The notes beneath the pieces were generated by a model. The model made no database searches, had not been told where the DNA came from, and saw only the letters and a program-made list of their open reading frames with translations. From positions 1 to 49,048 of the forward strand of contig JAGCSE010000023.1 of NCBI GenBank assembly GCA_017964325.1: 49,048 bases of DNA. The letters are read 5' to 3'. Position numbers and translations under genes: made by a program. Below are positions 18,016 to 27,100 of the stretch, in pieces. This DNA comes from Victivallales bacterium (GTDB lineage: Bacteria; Verrucomicrobiota; Lentisphaeria; Oligosphaerales; Oligosphaeraceae). Positions within the stretch are counted from its first letter, which is position 1. Each line of letters starts with the position of its first letter.

Positions 18016-18866
18016 GCGCTCCTCCTAGCCTTCAAATAATCCCGACATCCCCTCCGATGAGTGAATGTCTGGATGTACCGCCGTATCGGAGACATCAGCA
18101 ACTCATTGAAAGCACCATGCTTAAACAAATAAACATAGTCTCGCAGACATTCCATGGCAAAACGGCGACAACAAGCCCACAGCGATGGAATCATGCCATA
18201 AATCCGTCCATCCGCAAAACCTTCATTGTAAAATCTCACCCACAATTGGCGAATCGTGTAATTGTGTGAATGCTTCACCATTGCCTCTTGGCAATAGACA
18301 ATTTTCTCACCGCGCTGGCGGCTGTGCCATGCCCATTCGACATCTTCGGAATATTGGATCCCTTCATCAAAGGGATAGTCGAGCAAGGCTTGGCGACGAA
18401 TGGCGGAACTCGCTAAAGAAAAGAAATTCAACCATTTGGAAGCAATTTTTCCATCTCCAAATGCACGCTCCGAATCTTTGCGAACCAACGCCTGAGCGTT
18501 GTCACGCGGCAATTGGTTGCCATAGACCGCCACAACGGATTCATCTGCCAACATCGGAGCAAGCAGTTGGGAAAGATAGTCATGGCGACACGGCACCGCA
18601 TCCGCATTGTTGAAGACGACAATATCACCGTGACATTTTTGAATCGCACGATTCAACGTCTTCCCAGGCACATACCGTCCTTCGGGTCTTTCCAGACGGA
18701 TGACATTTGAGACGGCGGCTATAGCCTCCGCCGTCCCGTCAGTCGAGGCATCGTCACAGGATATGATTTCAAAATCATGAAAATCCTGAGCTAGCAACTC
18801 TTTCAATGTGTCGGAAATAAACTCGACGTCATTGTGTGAGCGAATGACGATGCTGACCTTCGGCAT
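18012..18866 (-). CDS. Glycosyltransferase family 2
   Basis: 284 residues in the GT-A fold: VSIVIRSHNDVEFI, SCDDASTDGT and NNADAVP (DxD-like) near residue 90. There is no membrane segment in the first half; a hydrophobic patch near WACCRRFAMECL could associate with membrane. The start has only a weak ribosome-binding signal. It sits 23 bases after the STAS gene and overlaps the GT4 gene. Confidence 0.9.
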   Translation of the reverse strand: MPKVSIVIRSHNDVEFISDTLKELLAQDFHDFEIISCDDASTDGTAEAIAAVSNVIRLERPEGRYVPGKTLNRAIQKCHGDIVVFNNADAVPCRHDYLSQLLAPMLADESVVAVYGNQLPRDNAQALVRKDSERAFGDGKIASKWLNFFSLASSAIRRQALLDYPFDEGIQYSEDVEWAWHSRQRGEKIVYCQEAMVKHSHNYTIRQLWVRFYNEGFADGRIYGMIPSLWACCRRFAMECLRDYVYLFKHGAFNELLMSPIRRYIQTFTHRRGCRDYLKARRSA

Positions 18867-18889
18867 AATGCTTTGACGTTGACAATCCG

Positions 18890-19222
18890 TTATTTGAACG
18901 ATGCTACCGCCGTCTCGACATCATCGTAGATATCGAAAATACGATAGACTTTTGTGATATCGAAAACAACACGCGGCTTGGCTTGCAAGCAGGCGATTTT
19001 CAACTGCCCCCCCTGCTGGGTGATTTCCTGATGGCCGAAAACAATCGCACCAAGTCCCGTACTGTCAATGAAATTCATATTCGACAAATCCAGCAGTATC
19101 TGCTTGCTGGTTTTGGCGGAGTTCCTCAGAAGCTGCTTGAATTCCTCTGCGCTACCGGCGACTAGACGTCCCGTTACCGATATTTTCAACACATTGCCGA
19201 TTTGTTCTGTGCTGGTTTCCAT
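18890..19222 (-). CDS. STAS-domain anti-sigma factor antagonist
   Basis: 110 residues covering one STAS domain. NFIDSTGLGAIV carries the serine that is the phosphorylation site in SpoIIAA-like antagonists. It normally works by binding an anti-sigma kinase; no such kinase is in the window. AGGAG lies 11 bases before ATG. As first gene of an operon with two glycosyltransferases, it may link stress or growth state to surface polysaccharide synthesis (inference). Confidence 0.9.
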   Translation of the reverse strand: METSTEQIGNVLKISVTGRLVAGSAEEFKQLLRNSAKTSKQILLDLSNMNFIDSTGLGAIVFGHQEITQQGGQLKIACLQAKPRVVFDITKVYRIFDIYDDVETAVASFK

Positions 19223-19288
19223 TAAATGTCTTCTCCTACTACGCTGTCAACTGCATGGCCTTCGCTCTGGATAGTCCATGACGTTGAT

Positions 19289-19316
19289 TTTACTATACAC
19301 ATTTATGCACTATAAT
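19289..19316 (+). promoter_or_regulatory. Predicted promoter of dut
   Basis: TTTACT at 19289-19294 and TATAAT at 19311-19316 with a 16-base spacer, about 60 bases before the dut start, in the divergent gap between STAS and dut. Confidence 0.5.
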
Positions 19317-19377
19317 ATTAATTTAATGCCTATGATTAAATAATCAAACGAATCCATCCCATCGAAAGGTTCTACAA

Positions 19378-19824
19378 ATGTCCATTTCCATCAAAATCTG
19401 CATGGCCGAAGGCTGCGACGACCTCTTTCCCAAGAAAGCCCATGAAGACGACGCCGCATTCGACCTCCGCTCCAGGACGGAACTCACCATCCCTAGTGGA
19501 AAAATCATGCTTGTCCCAACTGGCATTTTCATGGAACTGCCTGTCGGCTACGAAGCGCAAGTCCGTCCACGCAGCGGACTTGCACTCAAACACGGCATCA
19601 CCGTCCTCAACACCCCTGGCACAATCGACGCGGGCTACCGCGGCGAAGTCGGCGTCATTCTCATCAACGCAGGAGAAAATGATTTCGCCGTCGCGCGCGG
19701 CGATCGCATCGCCCAGATGGTTGTCCAGCAGCTGACGGACGTCCAGCTCGTTTCCGTAGATGCTCTTTCCGAAACTACCCGCGGGGCAGGCGGCTTCGGC
19801 TCAACTGGCGTCAAAAACAATTAA
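19378..19824 (+). CDS. dut: Deoxyuridine 5'-triphosphate nucleotidohydrolase
   Basis: 148 residues, normal trimeric dUTPase length. Five motifs in order: [38 protein letters not shown] and [10 protein letters not shown]. It hydrolyses dUTP to dUMP and PPi, keeping uracil out of DNA and supplying dTMP synthesis. GAAAGG precedes the ATG. It is convergent with the esterase gene, whose stop is only 11 bases away; no clear terminator lies between. Confidence 0.97.
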   Translation: MSISIKICMAEGCDDLFPKKAHEDDAAFDLRSRTELTIPSGKIMLVPTGIFMELPVGYEAQVRPRSGLALKHGITVLNTPGTIDAGYRGEVGVILINAGENDFAVARGDRIAQMVVQQLTDVQLVSVDALSETTRGAGGFGSTGVKNN

Positions 19825-19835
19825 AAACAAACAAA

Positions 19836-21275
19836 TTAGAACAACGGAGTGCCTGGTTGGGACGCGGCATCACCAGTTGCTCCGCGCGTCAAAACTTCAC
19901 GTGAATAGAAATGCTTTTGGGCTGAAATCGCGTATAGCTTGTTTGGTTCTTTGTCTAGAAAGCCGATAAGCATTGGAACTTCCTTGTCAGGTAACGGGAG
20001 GATGCAGTTGCAATGCCCTTCCCATGAGAATGTTTGGATGCCAAGAGCCGTCGCCGCATAGAGACGGTCATGTTCATCGACGCAGATAGATGAAGCTCCC
20101 ACATATTCGGCGTGATCCGCAATATGCAGGCGTGCAAAATGATACATATCATGAAGACTTCCATCTTCATAGATTCTGAATGCGAGGATGAAGCGATTGT
20201 CGATAGAACATACGTAAAGCAGTGACTTGTCGCACGAGAGTGCTATTCCTGAAATGACGAAATCAAATGTCGCGACGCATTTGTTTCTTCCATTTTCATG
20301 CAGAAATATTTTATTTTCATGGAGTTGCTGTTTGTTATCCACCATATCGTATCTTCCAAATGGACTGATGGCAATGAACGAAAGCCTCGTGATTCGCGGT
20401 CGTCGCCCGACAATCCACGGGGCATCCATTGTCACGATATCCGCCACGCGCTCCGGCAGATGGCAGATGCCCACAGGTTTCGTCTTCCAGTCCTTCCAGA
20501 TGAACCGCAGGCCGCGTTCCATGACATCCGCGTCACGCGAGCCGACGCCATGCTTGCCGCCTTCGAACAGCTCGAATTCGTATTCATAGCCGCCATATTC
20601 CATGGCCTCTTTCGCCGTCAAGGCTTCCAAATACCAGTCACCGGCTGAGTTGCGCATGTCATCCGTTCCCACCGTCATGAAACAGCGGATAGGTTTCGTC
20701 TCAACTTTTCGCATGTAGGCGAGCAGTTCTTCACCGCCACGGAACGATGAAAACGTCGGGCTGTTGATGAGACAACGGCGGAAATAATCGTTTCGTTCCC
20801 AACAAGCGTTCCATGAGCAGATTCCACCGGATGAACAGCCACAGATTGAATGCATGTCGCATGAGGCGGAAAGTGTTATGTCTTTGGGCAGCACTTCCTT
20901 TTGAATGGCGGGAATCAATTCGTCGATGATGAAATTCGCATAGCGTGGGCCGAGGCTGTCATATTCAATGGAGCGAATCCTGCGCGCCGTTCCGCCATCG
21001 ATCAACGACGGTATGACTCCGGGCTTTACGCCGATGGAGATCATTGGCGGTATCGCCTTTTCCGCCAAGAGTTTTTCCAGAACGGCTGGTTCGCATTCGC
21101 GCATCCCATCCGTATAGACTTGCACGGCAAGATCTTTTTTCGCGTGGTTTTCCTTTGGTATATAGACCGTTACATCACGTTCCGATCCAGATTCAATTCC
21201 GTTCGATACATAACGGAAGGATATTAGCTTCCCTCCAGCTGGATGTTTGCTGTTTTTTACATTGTTGCAACCCAT
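19836..21275 (-). CDS. Esterase (Fes/YieL-like) fused to an SMP-30-like propeller region
   Basis: 479 residues. Residues to about 280 form an alpha/beta-hydrolase of the enterochelin-esterase-like type. GCSSGG is the nucleophile elbow, VGTDDMRN supplies the acidic region and GGKHGVGSRD the likely histidine. The rest resembles part of a gluconolactonase/SMP-30 propeller (GASSICVDEHDRLYAAT). No convincing signal peptide, although the first residues contain cysteine. Strong ribosome-binding site AAGGGGTGAG. Followed in operon order by nothing and preceded by a phosphoesterase gene at 42 bases. Substrate unknown, perhaps an acylated sugar. Confidence 0.8.
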   Translation of the reverse strand: MGCNNVKNSKHPAGGKLISFRYVSNGIESGSERDVTVYIPKENHAKKDLAVQVYTDGMRECEPAVLEKLLAEKAIPPMISIGVKPGVIPSLIDGGTARRIRSIEYDSLGPRYANFIIDELIPAIQKEVLPKDITLSASCDMHSICGCSSGGICSWNACWERNDYFRRCLINSPTFSSFRGGEELLAYMRKVETKPIRCFMTVGTDDMRNSAGDWYLEALTAKEAMEYGGYEYEFELFEGGKHGVGSRDADVMERGLRFIWKDWKTKPVGICHLPERVADIVTMDAPWIVGRRPRITRLSFIAISPFGRYDMVDNKQQLHENKIFLHENGRNKCVATFDFVISGIALSCDKSLLYVCSIDNRFILAFRIYEDGSLHDMYHFARLHIADHAEYVGASSICVDEHDRLYAATALGIQTFSWEGHCNCILPLPDKEVPMLIGFLDKEPNKLYAISAQKHFYSREVLTRGATGDAASQPGTPLF

Positions 21276-21317
21276 GATCTCACCCCTTTGAATCTCTATC
21301 AGCTTCTGTGAAAATGA

Positions 21318-22265
21318 CTAACGGAACTGCTCAGGTATGCACGCGTCACGTGCGTCGTGTGACGACACAAAATACTGCTCCCAACGGGCGTTGACGTGGT
21401 CGCGGAAGAAAACACCGTATTCGCCATTGCCGTAGTAGTCGAAGAACGCACTGCGCACCGTCGTGCCGCGCCAATGGTCCAACGATGAAATATCGAACTG
21501 CACAATCGGATGGTCATCGACGGCCGCAATCTGGCGATACAGGTTCTTCCCCGCCCAGACAGCGTCGCCGATATGCGCATGACCATGGAAATGCGCACGG
21601 AAATTCTTGGGCAACGGCAGCATCTGTCCAAGAAATTCCGACGGACGGTTTCCGCCGGGGAAGGCGTAGTGCGAAAATGTAAACACGAGCTTGTCGCCTG
21701 CAAATCGGTCTCTTACAGCTTCCCAATCTGCCTTCGTGTAGGGATAGCCGCTGCCAGCCTCAGGCCATTTTTCATAGAATCCAATCCACGAGCCGTCCTT
21801 CGCCAGATGGTCCGAGAAGAACAGCATCGTGTATTCGGGCATCTCCTGCGAAAACCAAAACTCCTCCGAACTTTTCACCAAATGCCAATTTGGACGACCG
21901 CTAACGGCCTCCATGAACGGCAACGGCGCCCTGCCCTTATCGCCGTTTTTCAGACAATGGCGGAAATATTCCGTCTCATGGTTGCCCATCGTGTAATAAA
22001 TCGGAAGACCCAAGCTGTCGAGCTTATCCAATTGCATGTCAATCATGCGGTTGATGGTCTCCAAATTCGTCCCTTCCGACGCGTCGCCAAGGTAGCAGAT
22101 TCCGTCCAGCTTGCCTGGAATACGGTTCAAGTCATTGATGGCGATGGTCACATAGCGCTCCGCCCGTTCATATACTCCCTGTTGCAAGTCGGAAATCAAC
22201 CAGAAACGAGTATGATAACGTTTCGTCGCTTCTTTGAAGATAGTATCAATGAAATTGTCTGTCAT
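21318..22265 (-). CDS. Calcineurin-like metallophosphatase
   Basis: 315 residues. Motifs: LISDLQQG (the usual SDxH has Q in the histidine place), YLGDASEG, MGNHETEYF, FSHYAFPGG and FHGHAHIGD. Several catalytic positions fit the family, but the altered first motif may change metal binding. No signal peptide. Same direction as the esterase gene and probably co-transcribed with it from the divergent promoter region 22266-22413. Confidence 0.82.
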   Translation of the reverse strand: MTDNFIDTIFKEATKRYHTRFWLISDLQQGVYERAERYVTIAINDLNRIPGKLDGICYLGDASEGTNLETINRMIDMQLDKLDSLGLPIYYTMGNHETEYFRHCLKNGDKGRAPLPFMEAVSGRPNWHLVKSSEEFWFSQEMPEYTMLFFSDHLAKDGSWIGFYEKWPEAGSGYPYTKADWEAVRDRFAGDKLVFTFSHYAFPGGNRPSEFLGQMLPLPKNFRAHFHGHAHIGDAVWAGKNLYRQIAAVDDHPIVQFDISSLDHWRGTTVRSAFFDYYGNGEYGVFFRDHVNARWEQYFVSSHDARDACIPEQFR

Positions 22266-22413
22266 TTTCTGTCCCTTTTGAATGGTAGCTTCGTATAAAA
22301 TAGCCTTTTAACGTTCAACTGCAACCTGAAAACTATGCTTTTTGCTTTCAGCAAGTATATTTCTATCATGACAGTTTTTCATTAATTTCATTCTCAACAA
22401 CAGGAGACAAAAA

Positions 22414-23193
22414 ATGGTCATCGACGGCGAACTCAAATACCCCTACCCCAGAATCTGCGCCCACCGCGGCTTCAACGCCGCCGCGCCCGAAAACACCATG
22501 CCCGCCTTCGGAATGGCCGTCGCATACGGTATGCCTGAAATCGAATTCGACGTGCGGTTCACAAAGGACAACGTGCCCGTCGCCTGTCACGACCGCGCCC
22601 TCCACCATTATTCGGATGTACAAGGCAATATCGAAGACTTGACATGGGATGAAATCCGCGTCGCCGACTGCGGCTCCAAATTCAATCCCGTCTTCGCTGG
22701 CACGCGTCTCCCGCTCTTCGTGGAGATCCTCTCCCATTTCTCACGGCAGACGATTTTCAATATGCACATCAAGGCATTCGAAGGCAAGACGCCGACGGAC
22801 GAAGCCACCTTCCCCGCACAGTTCAAAATGCTCGTGGATCTGCTCAAAAAGCATGACTGCATGGAACATGTCTATATCATGGCCAACTCCAAAGTCATGA
22901 AAGTCGCATTGGACATCGCCCCCGAAATTCCACGCTGCATGGGAGCTGGTGAAGGCAAATGGGACATCGTTGAACGCGCCATCGAATGGAAATGCTCCAA
23001 AGTTCAGCTCTTTATGGACGGTATCAGCAAAGAGCTCATCGACAAAGCCCATGCCAACAACATCTTGTGCAACTATTTCTACTGCGATGACCCTGAAAAG
23101 GCCGTCGAATACATCAAGATGGGAGTCGATACAATTCTCACCAATAACTGCCTCGCCGTCGCTCGCGCATTCGAACGCGCATCTCTGCTGTAG
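22414..23193 (+). CDS. Glycerophosphodiester phosphodiesterase family protein
   Basis: 259 residues. AHRGFNAAAPENTMPAF, EIEFDVRFTKDNVPVACHD and a C-terminal strand ending DTILTNN follow the GDPD TIM barrel; the HRG, E-x-D and HD residues that bind metal and act in catalysis are present. No secretion signal, so cytoplasmic turnover of glycerophosphodiesters is likely. CAGGAG stands before the ATG. Divergent from the phosphoesterase. Confidence 0.92.
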   Translation: MVIDGELKYPYPRICAHRGFNAAAPENTMPAFGMAVAYGMPEIEFDVRFTKDNVPVACHDRALHHYSDVQGNIEDLTWDEIRVADCGSKFNPVFAGTRLPLFVEILSHFSRQTIFNMHIKAFEGKTPTDEATFPAQFKMLVDLLKKHDCMEHVYIMANSKVMKVALDIAPEIPRCMGAGEGKWDIVERAIEWKCSKVQLFMDGISKELIDKAHANNILCNYFYCDDPEKAVEYIKMGVDTILTNNCLAVARAFERASLL

Positions 23194-23302
23194 GAAAAAA
23201 TGCAGCGGAATCCCGTTAAAGGCCGTGCAACGTCTGAAAAATGTATTATCTTATTATAATTAAATTGACAAACGTGGATTTCAACCATATTGAAGGTACA
23301 CT

Positions 23303-23743
23303 ATGCTCAACAATATCAGCAAGATTCTGACAGGTGATATGCTCAAAGCCCTCTGCGACATGGGCCATGGCGATTCGCTCGTCATCTCAGACGCCAATTT
23401 CCCCGGCGACACCGTCGCCCAACGTCTTATCCGCTGCCCGGGCGTCGATGTCAGCGCCATCCTCAAAGCCATCGTGGAGCTTTTTCCGCTGGATATCGCC
23501 TATACGGAACATCCTGCCGCCGTCATGCAGCTCACGCCTGGCGACGTTGCAAAAGGCATGAAACGCCCCGAAAGCTGGCTTGATTTCGAAGGCATTCTCC
23601 AGCCAAAATATCCTGGCCTCCAACTCGGTGAAATTGAACGCTTTGAGTTCTACGAACGCGCTAAAAAGGCATTCGTTGTCATCCAGAGCGGCGAAGAACG
23701 CCAATACGGAAACCTCCTGCTCGTAAAGGGATGCGTACTCTGA
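23303..23743 (+). CDS. fucU: L-fucose mutarotase, FucU/RbsD family
   Basis: 146 residues. MGHGDSLVISDANFP is the family signature; the C-terminal YGNLLLVKG matches FucU. It interconverts the alpha and beta anomers of L-fucose, feeding fucokinase. GAAGG precedes the ATG; a TATAAT at 23255-23260 may serve as its -10. It lies upstream of fkp with a MITE-like insertion between. Confidence 0.92.
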   Translation: MLNNISKILTGDMLKALCDMGHGDSLVISDANFPGDTVAQRLIRCPGVDVSAILKAIVELFPLDIAYTEHPAAVMQLTPGDVAKGMKRPESWLDFEGILQPKYPGLQLGEIERFEFYERAKKAFVVIQSGEERQYGNLLLVKGCVL

Positions 23744-23994
23744 TAATGCATAATTCACAATGCATAATTCATAATTATCTAATTATCAATTAGTTAATAA
23801 ATAATTGCATAGGGGTATAAACATCATGAAACCAACTTGCTCCACTGCACAATATATAGTGTTCCTTATTGCTAGAATCACATACATGTAGAGTCTGGTT
23901 ACGTCAAGTTGATACCCCTATAATTGCATTATCTCATACACGACAGCCAATAAAACAAAAACAAAATATTATTATGCATTATGCATTATGAATT
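23744..23994. repeat. AT-rich ATGCATAAT repeats on both sides of the MITE
   Basis: ATAATGCATAATTCA-type repeats at 23744-23777 recur inverted at 23971-23994 (ATTATGCAT units). They flank the insertion element and the start of fkp. Confidence 0.7.
23811..23919. mobile_element. 109-bp MITE-like element with 10-bp target duplication
   Basis: Ends are inverted repeats: AGGGGTATAAAC at the left and the complement of AGGGGTATCAAC at the right; with further positions the arms match at 19 of 24 bases. The perfect direct repeat ATAATTGCAT flanks the element at 23801-23810 and 23920-23929. No coding frame. These are the hallmarks of a non-autonomous transposable element; the mobilising transposase is unknown. 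Confidence 0.82.
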
Positions 23995-24000
23995 GAAACT

Positions 24001-27000
24001 ATGCAGCCATTAATCTCCCTATTCCTATCTCAGTCCTACCAAGACACTTGGGATGATTACAAGCGTTCTTTGAGCAATCCGAATTTCGTCTGCTGGGACT
24101 ACGTCGTGCTGACGGCCTCCAACGAACGCCAGGCCGCCGCTTTCCAAGCCCAGCTTGATGAACGGCAGGCCGCTGGATTCCTCCCCTCCCGAACGAAATT
24201 CGCCGTCATTCCCGACCGCGACGGCACACGCATTGGCAGCGGCGGCGCCACTCTCGGGGTCCTTCGTCACATCGCCGAAAAGACTGGAAACGACGATTTC
24301 TCAAACCTCCGCATTATGGTCATCCACAGCGGCGGCGATAGCAAGCGCGTCCCCCAGTATTCCGCCCTTGGAAAGCTCTTTTCGCCTGTCCCGCACGAAC
24401 TTCCAAATGGCCGCATTTCGACGTTGTTTGACGAATTCATGATCGTCATGTCCTCCGTCCCCTCCAGAATCCGCGAAGGCATGCTCCTCCTTTCAGGCGA
24501 CGTCCTTCTCCTTTTCAATCCGTTGCAGATTGATTTCTCCGGTAACGGAGCCGCCGCCATCTCCTTTAAGGAAAATGTCGCCACTGGCAAAAACCACGGC
24601 GTCTTCCTAAAAGGCGCCGACGGCTATGTCGCACGTTTCCTACACAAGCAAAGCGAGGAGACACTCCGTTCTTTAGGTGCCGTCAATTCAAGAAATTGCG
24701 TCGATATCGACACAGGCGCCGTTCTCTTCTCTTCGCCCATGCTCAAGTCACTTTACAGTCTCGTCTCGACGGATGGCAAACTGGACAATGTCAAATACGA
24801 CCGTTTCGTCAACGGCAAAGTCCGCCTTTCCCTCTACGGCGATTTCCTCTATCCGCTGGCCGTTGATTCCACGCTGGAAGCATTTCAGCGCGAGGCACCT
24901 GAAGGCGATTTCTGTCCTGAACTCACCGCCGCCCGCGAAGCCGTCTGGGCTGTCCTCCATCCATATCGTCTGAAGCTTTTGCAGCTTGCCCCCGCCAAAT
25001 TCATCCATTTCGGCACGACGCGTGAAATTCTTGACTTGATGTGCCGCGGCATCGACGACTACCGCGGCCTCGGCTGGTGCCATCAGGTCGCCAGTTCCAT
25101 CTCAGGCTCCACCGCTGGCTATGACAGCATCCTCTCGGACAAGGCGGAAATCGGCACAGGTTGCTACTTGGAAGTGAGTTACGTCCATCATGGAGCCAAA
25201 ATCGGAAACAACGTCGTCCTGTCGTTCATCGATATCCATGACGAAACGATTCCAGACAATATCGTCCTCCACGGCCTGAAGCAGCGCAACGGTCGTTTCG
25301 TCGCCAGAATTTTCGGCGTCATGGACAATCCAAAATCCGCATTGGACGCCAGTTGCACATTCCTCGGCTCGACATTGCAGGATTTCATGACGCAAAACCA
25401 CATCTCCGTCACCGAGCTTTGGCAGGATAATAACTCTCAAACTCTCTGGAATGCAGCACTTTATCCAGAATGTGACACCATCCGAGAAGCCATCGCCGCA
25501 GCCCTCAACCTCTATGCAATGGCCCATGGTTCAGGCAATGCCGAAATCTGGCGGAACGCTTCTAGAAAGTCTTTGTGTTCAGGCTTTAACGATGCAGACC
25601 CACAGGCCATCATTGCATGGACGCGCCGCATGGCTGAACTCGTCCGCATGGACGGCATCGCCAAAACCATCCGCGCCAAACGCCCCGCCCGCGAAATCAA
25701 AGGCATCTTGAACGCCGACGAACTCACGCCAATCCAGACGGCATGGCTTGAAAAGCATCTTCAAACCGCCGATTTCAGCGATGCCATGCGCCTCCATTAC
25801 TATGTCGGAACTGCTCTCGACGGCGTCGCAGGCGACCGCCAAACAGCCGAATGTTTCCGTACCATCCAGAAATTCATCCTACACAGTACGTTAGACAATC
25901 TTCATTATAACGAGACTTGCCACATCGTCAAAGATAAACACGTCGTCCAGCTCCCGCTCCGCGTCAACTGGGGGGGCGGCTGGAGCGATACGCCACCATA
26001 CTGCAATGAAAACGGCGGCACCGTCCTCAACGCCGCCATTCTGCTCAACGGACAGCGCCCCGTCGAAGTCCGACTAGAACGCATCGCCGAACCAAAAATC
26101 GTCTTCGACAGCCGAGATATGGATGTCCACGGAGAGTTCGACACACTCGCCCCACTCCAATTGACTGGCGACCCCTACGACCCGTTCGCCCTCCAAAAAG
26201 CCGCGCTGCTGGCCTGCGGCGTACTCCCGAAGAACGGTGGCGACTTGCCATCCATCCTGAAACGGCTCGGCGGCGGCTTCATCATGCACTCTGAAGTCAC
26301 GGGCGTGCCGAAAGGCAGCGGCCTCGGTACAAGCTCCATCCTCTCCGCCGCCTGCGTCAAGGCAGTCTTCGATTTCATGGGCATCCCGTATTCGGAAGAC
26401 GACCTCTATTCTCATGTTCTTTGCATGGAACAGATTATGTCAACAGGCGGCGGCTGGCAGGACCAAGTCGGAGGCGTAACGGAAGGAATCAAATACATCA
26501 CATCACTGCCTGGACTTGAACAGCAAATCCAAGTCCAGCATATCATCCTTCCACAAGCCACGAAAGATGAACTGGATCAACGCTTTGCGCTCATCTACAC
26601 AGGGCAGCGGCGACTGGCCAGAAACCTCCTGCGGGATGTTGTCGGACGATATGTCGGCAACGAGCCCGATTCGCTTTACGCGCTCAACGAAATCCAACGC
26701 GTCGCCGCCCTCATGCGTTTCGAACTGGAACGCGGTCGCATCAACGAGTTTGCAAAGCTGCTCAATTTCCATTGGGAACTTTCGCAGAAAGTCGATGCAG
26801 GCAGCACGAACACGCTCATCGACCAGATTTTCGCCTCCATTGAGGAGTTCATCGACGGCCGCATGATCTGCGGCGCAGGCGGCGGCGGCTTCCTGCAAGT
26901 CATCCTCAAGAAAGGCATAGCCCGCCAGCAAGTCCACAACAAGCTCAAAGCTGTTTTCGAAGACAACGAAATCGACGTTTGGGATTGCCATCTCGTTTTT

Positions 27001-27003
27001 TAA
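24001..27003 (+). CDS. fkp: Bifunctional fucokinase / L-fucose-1-phosphate guanylyltransferase
   Basis: 1000 residues, close to Bacteroides Fkp. The N-terminal half is the guanylyltransferase, with RIGSGGATLGVL and SGGDSKRVPQYS near residues 78-120. A left-handed beta-helix-like segment follows. The C-terminal GHMP kinase begins near residue 645 with LRVNWGGGWSDTPPY, then PKGSGLGTSSIL and CGAGGGGFLQVI. It makes GDP-L-fucose from L-fucose, ATP and GTP for fucosylation of surface glycans. No strong Shine-Dalgarno before the ATG. Together with fucU it forms a fucose salvage module. Confidence 0.95.
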   Translation: MQPLISLFLSQSYQDTWDDYKRSLSNPNFVCWDYVVLTASNERQAAAFQAQLDERQAAGFLPSRTKFAVIPDRDGTRIGSGGATLGVLRHIAEKTGNDDFSNLRIMVIHSGGDSKRVPQYSALGKLFSPVPHELPNGRISTLFDEFMIVMSSVPSRIREGMLLLSGDVLLLFNPLQIDFSGNGAAAISFKENVATGKNHGVFLKGADGYVARFLHKQSEETLRSLGAVNSRNCVDIDTGAVLFSSPMLKSLYSLVSTDGKLDNVKYDRFVNGKVRLSLYGDFLYPLAVDSTLEAFQREAPEGDFCPELTAAREAVWAVLHPYRLKLLQLAPAKFIHFGTTREILDLMCRGIDDYRGLGWCHQVASSISGSTAGYDSILSDKAEIGTGCYLEVSYVHHGAKIGNNVVLSFIDIHDETIPDNIVLHGLKQRNGRFVARIFGVMDNPKSALDASCTFLGSTLQDFMTQNHISVTELWQDNNSQTLWNAALYPECDTIREAIAAALNLYAMAHGSGNAEIWRNASRKSLCSGFNDADPQAIIAWTRRMAELVRMDGIAKTIRAKRPAREIKGILNADELTPIQTAWLEKHLQTADFSDAMRLHYYVGTALDGVAGDRQTAECFRTIQKFILHSTLDNLHYNETCHIVKDKHVVQLPLRVNWGGGWSDTPPYCNENGGTVLNAAILLNGQRPVEVRLERIAEPKIVFDSRDMDVHGEFDTLAPLQLTGDPYDPFALQKAALLACGVLPKNGGDLPSILKRLGGGFIMHSEVTGVPKGSGLGTSSILSAACVKAVFDFMGIPYSEDDLYSHVLCMEQIMSTGGGWQDQVGGVTEGIKYITSLPGLEQQIQVQHIILPQATKDELDQRFALIYTGQRRLARNLLRDVVGRYVGNEPDSLYALNEIQRVAALMRFELERGRINEFAKLLNFHWELSQKVDAGSTNTLIDQIFASIEEFIDGRMICGAGGGGFLQVILKKGIARQQVHNKLKAVFEDNEIDVWDCHLVF

Positions 27004-27040
27004 GTGGGGCGTGGGCAGTGGTAATGCTTATTGTTCTCAA

Positions 27041-27090
27041 CATTAATCATTAAACATTAATCATTAATCATTAGTCATTAATCATTAAAA
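27041..27090. repeat. 7-bp ATTAATC-type tandem repeats before cstA
   Basis: Several direct copies of ATTAATC/ATTAAAC immediately upstream of the cstA ribosome-binding site (AAGGAG). Could affect promoter spacing; no further function visible. Confidence 0.7.
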
Positions 27091-27100
27091 AGGAGTTGCC

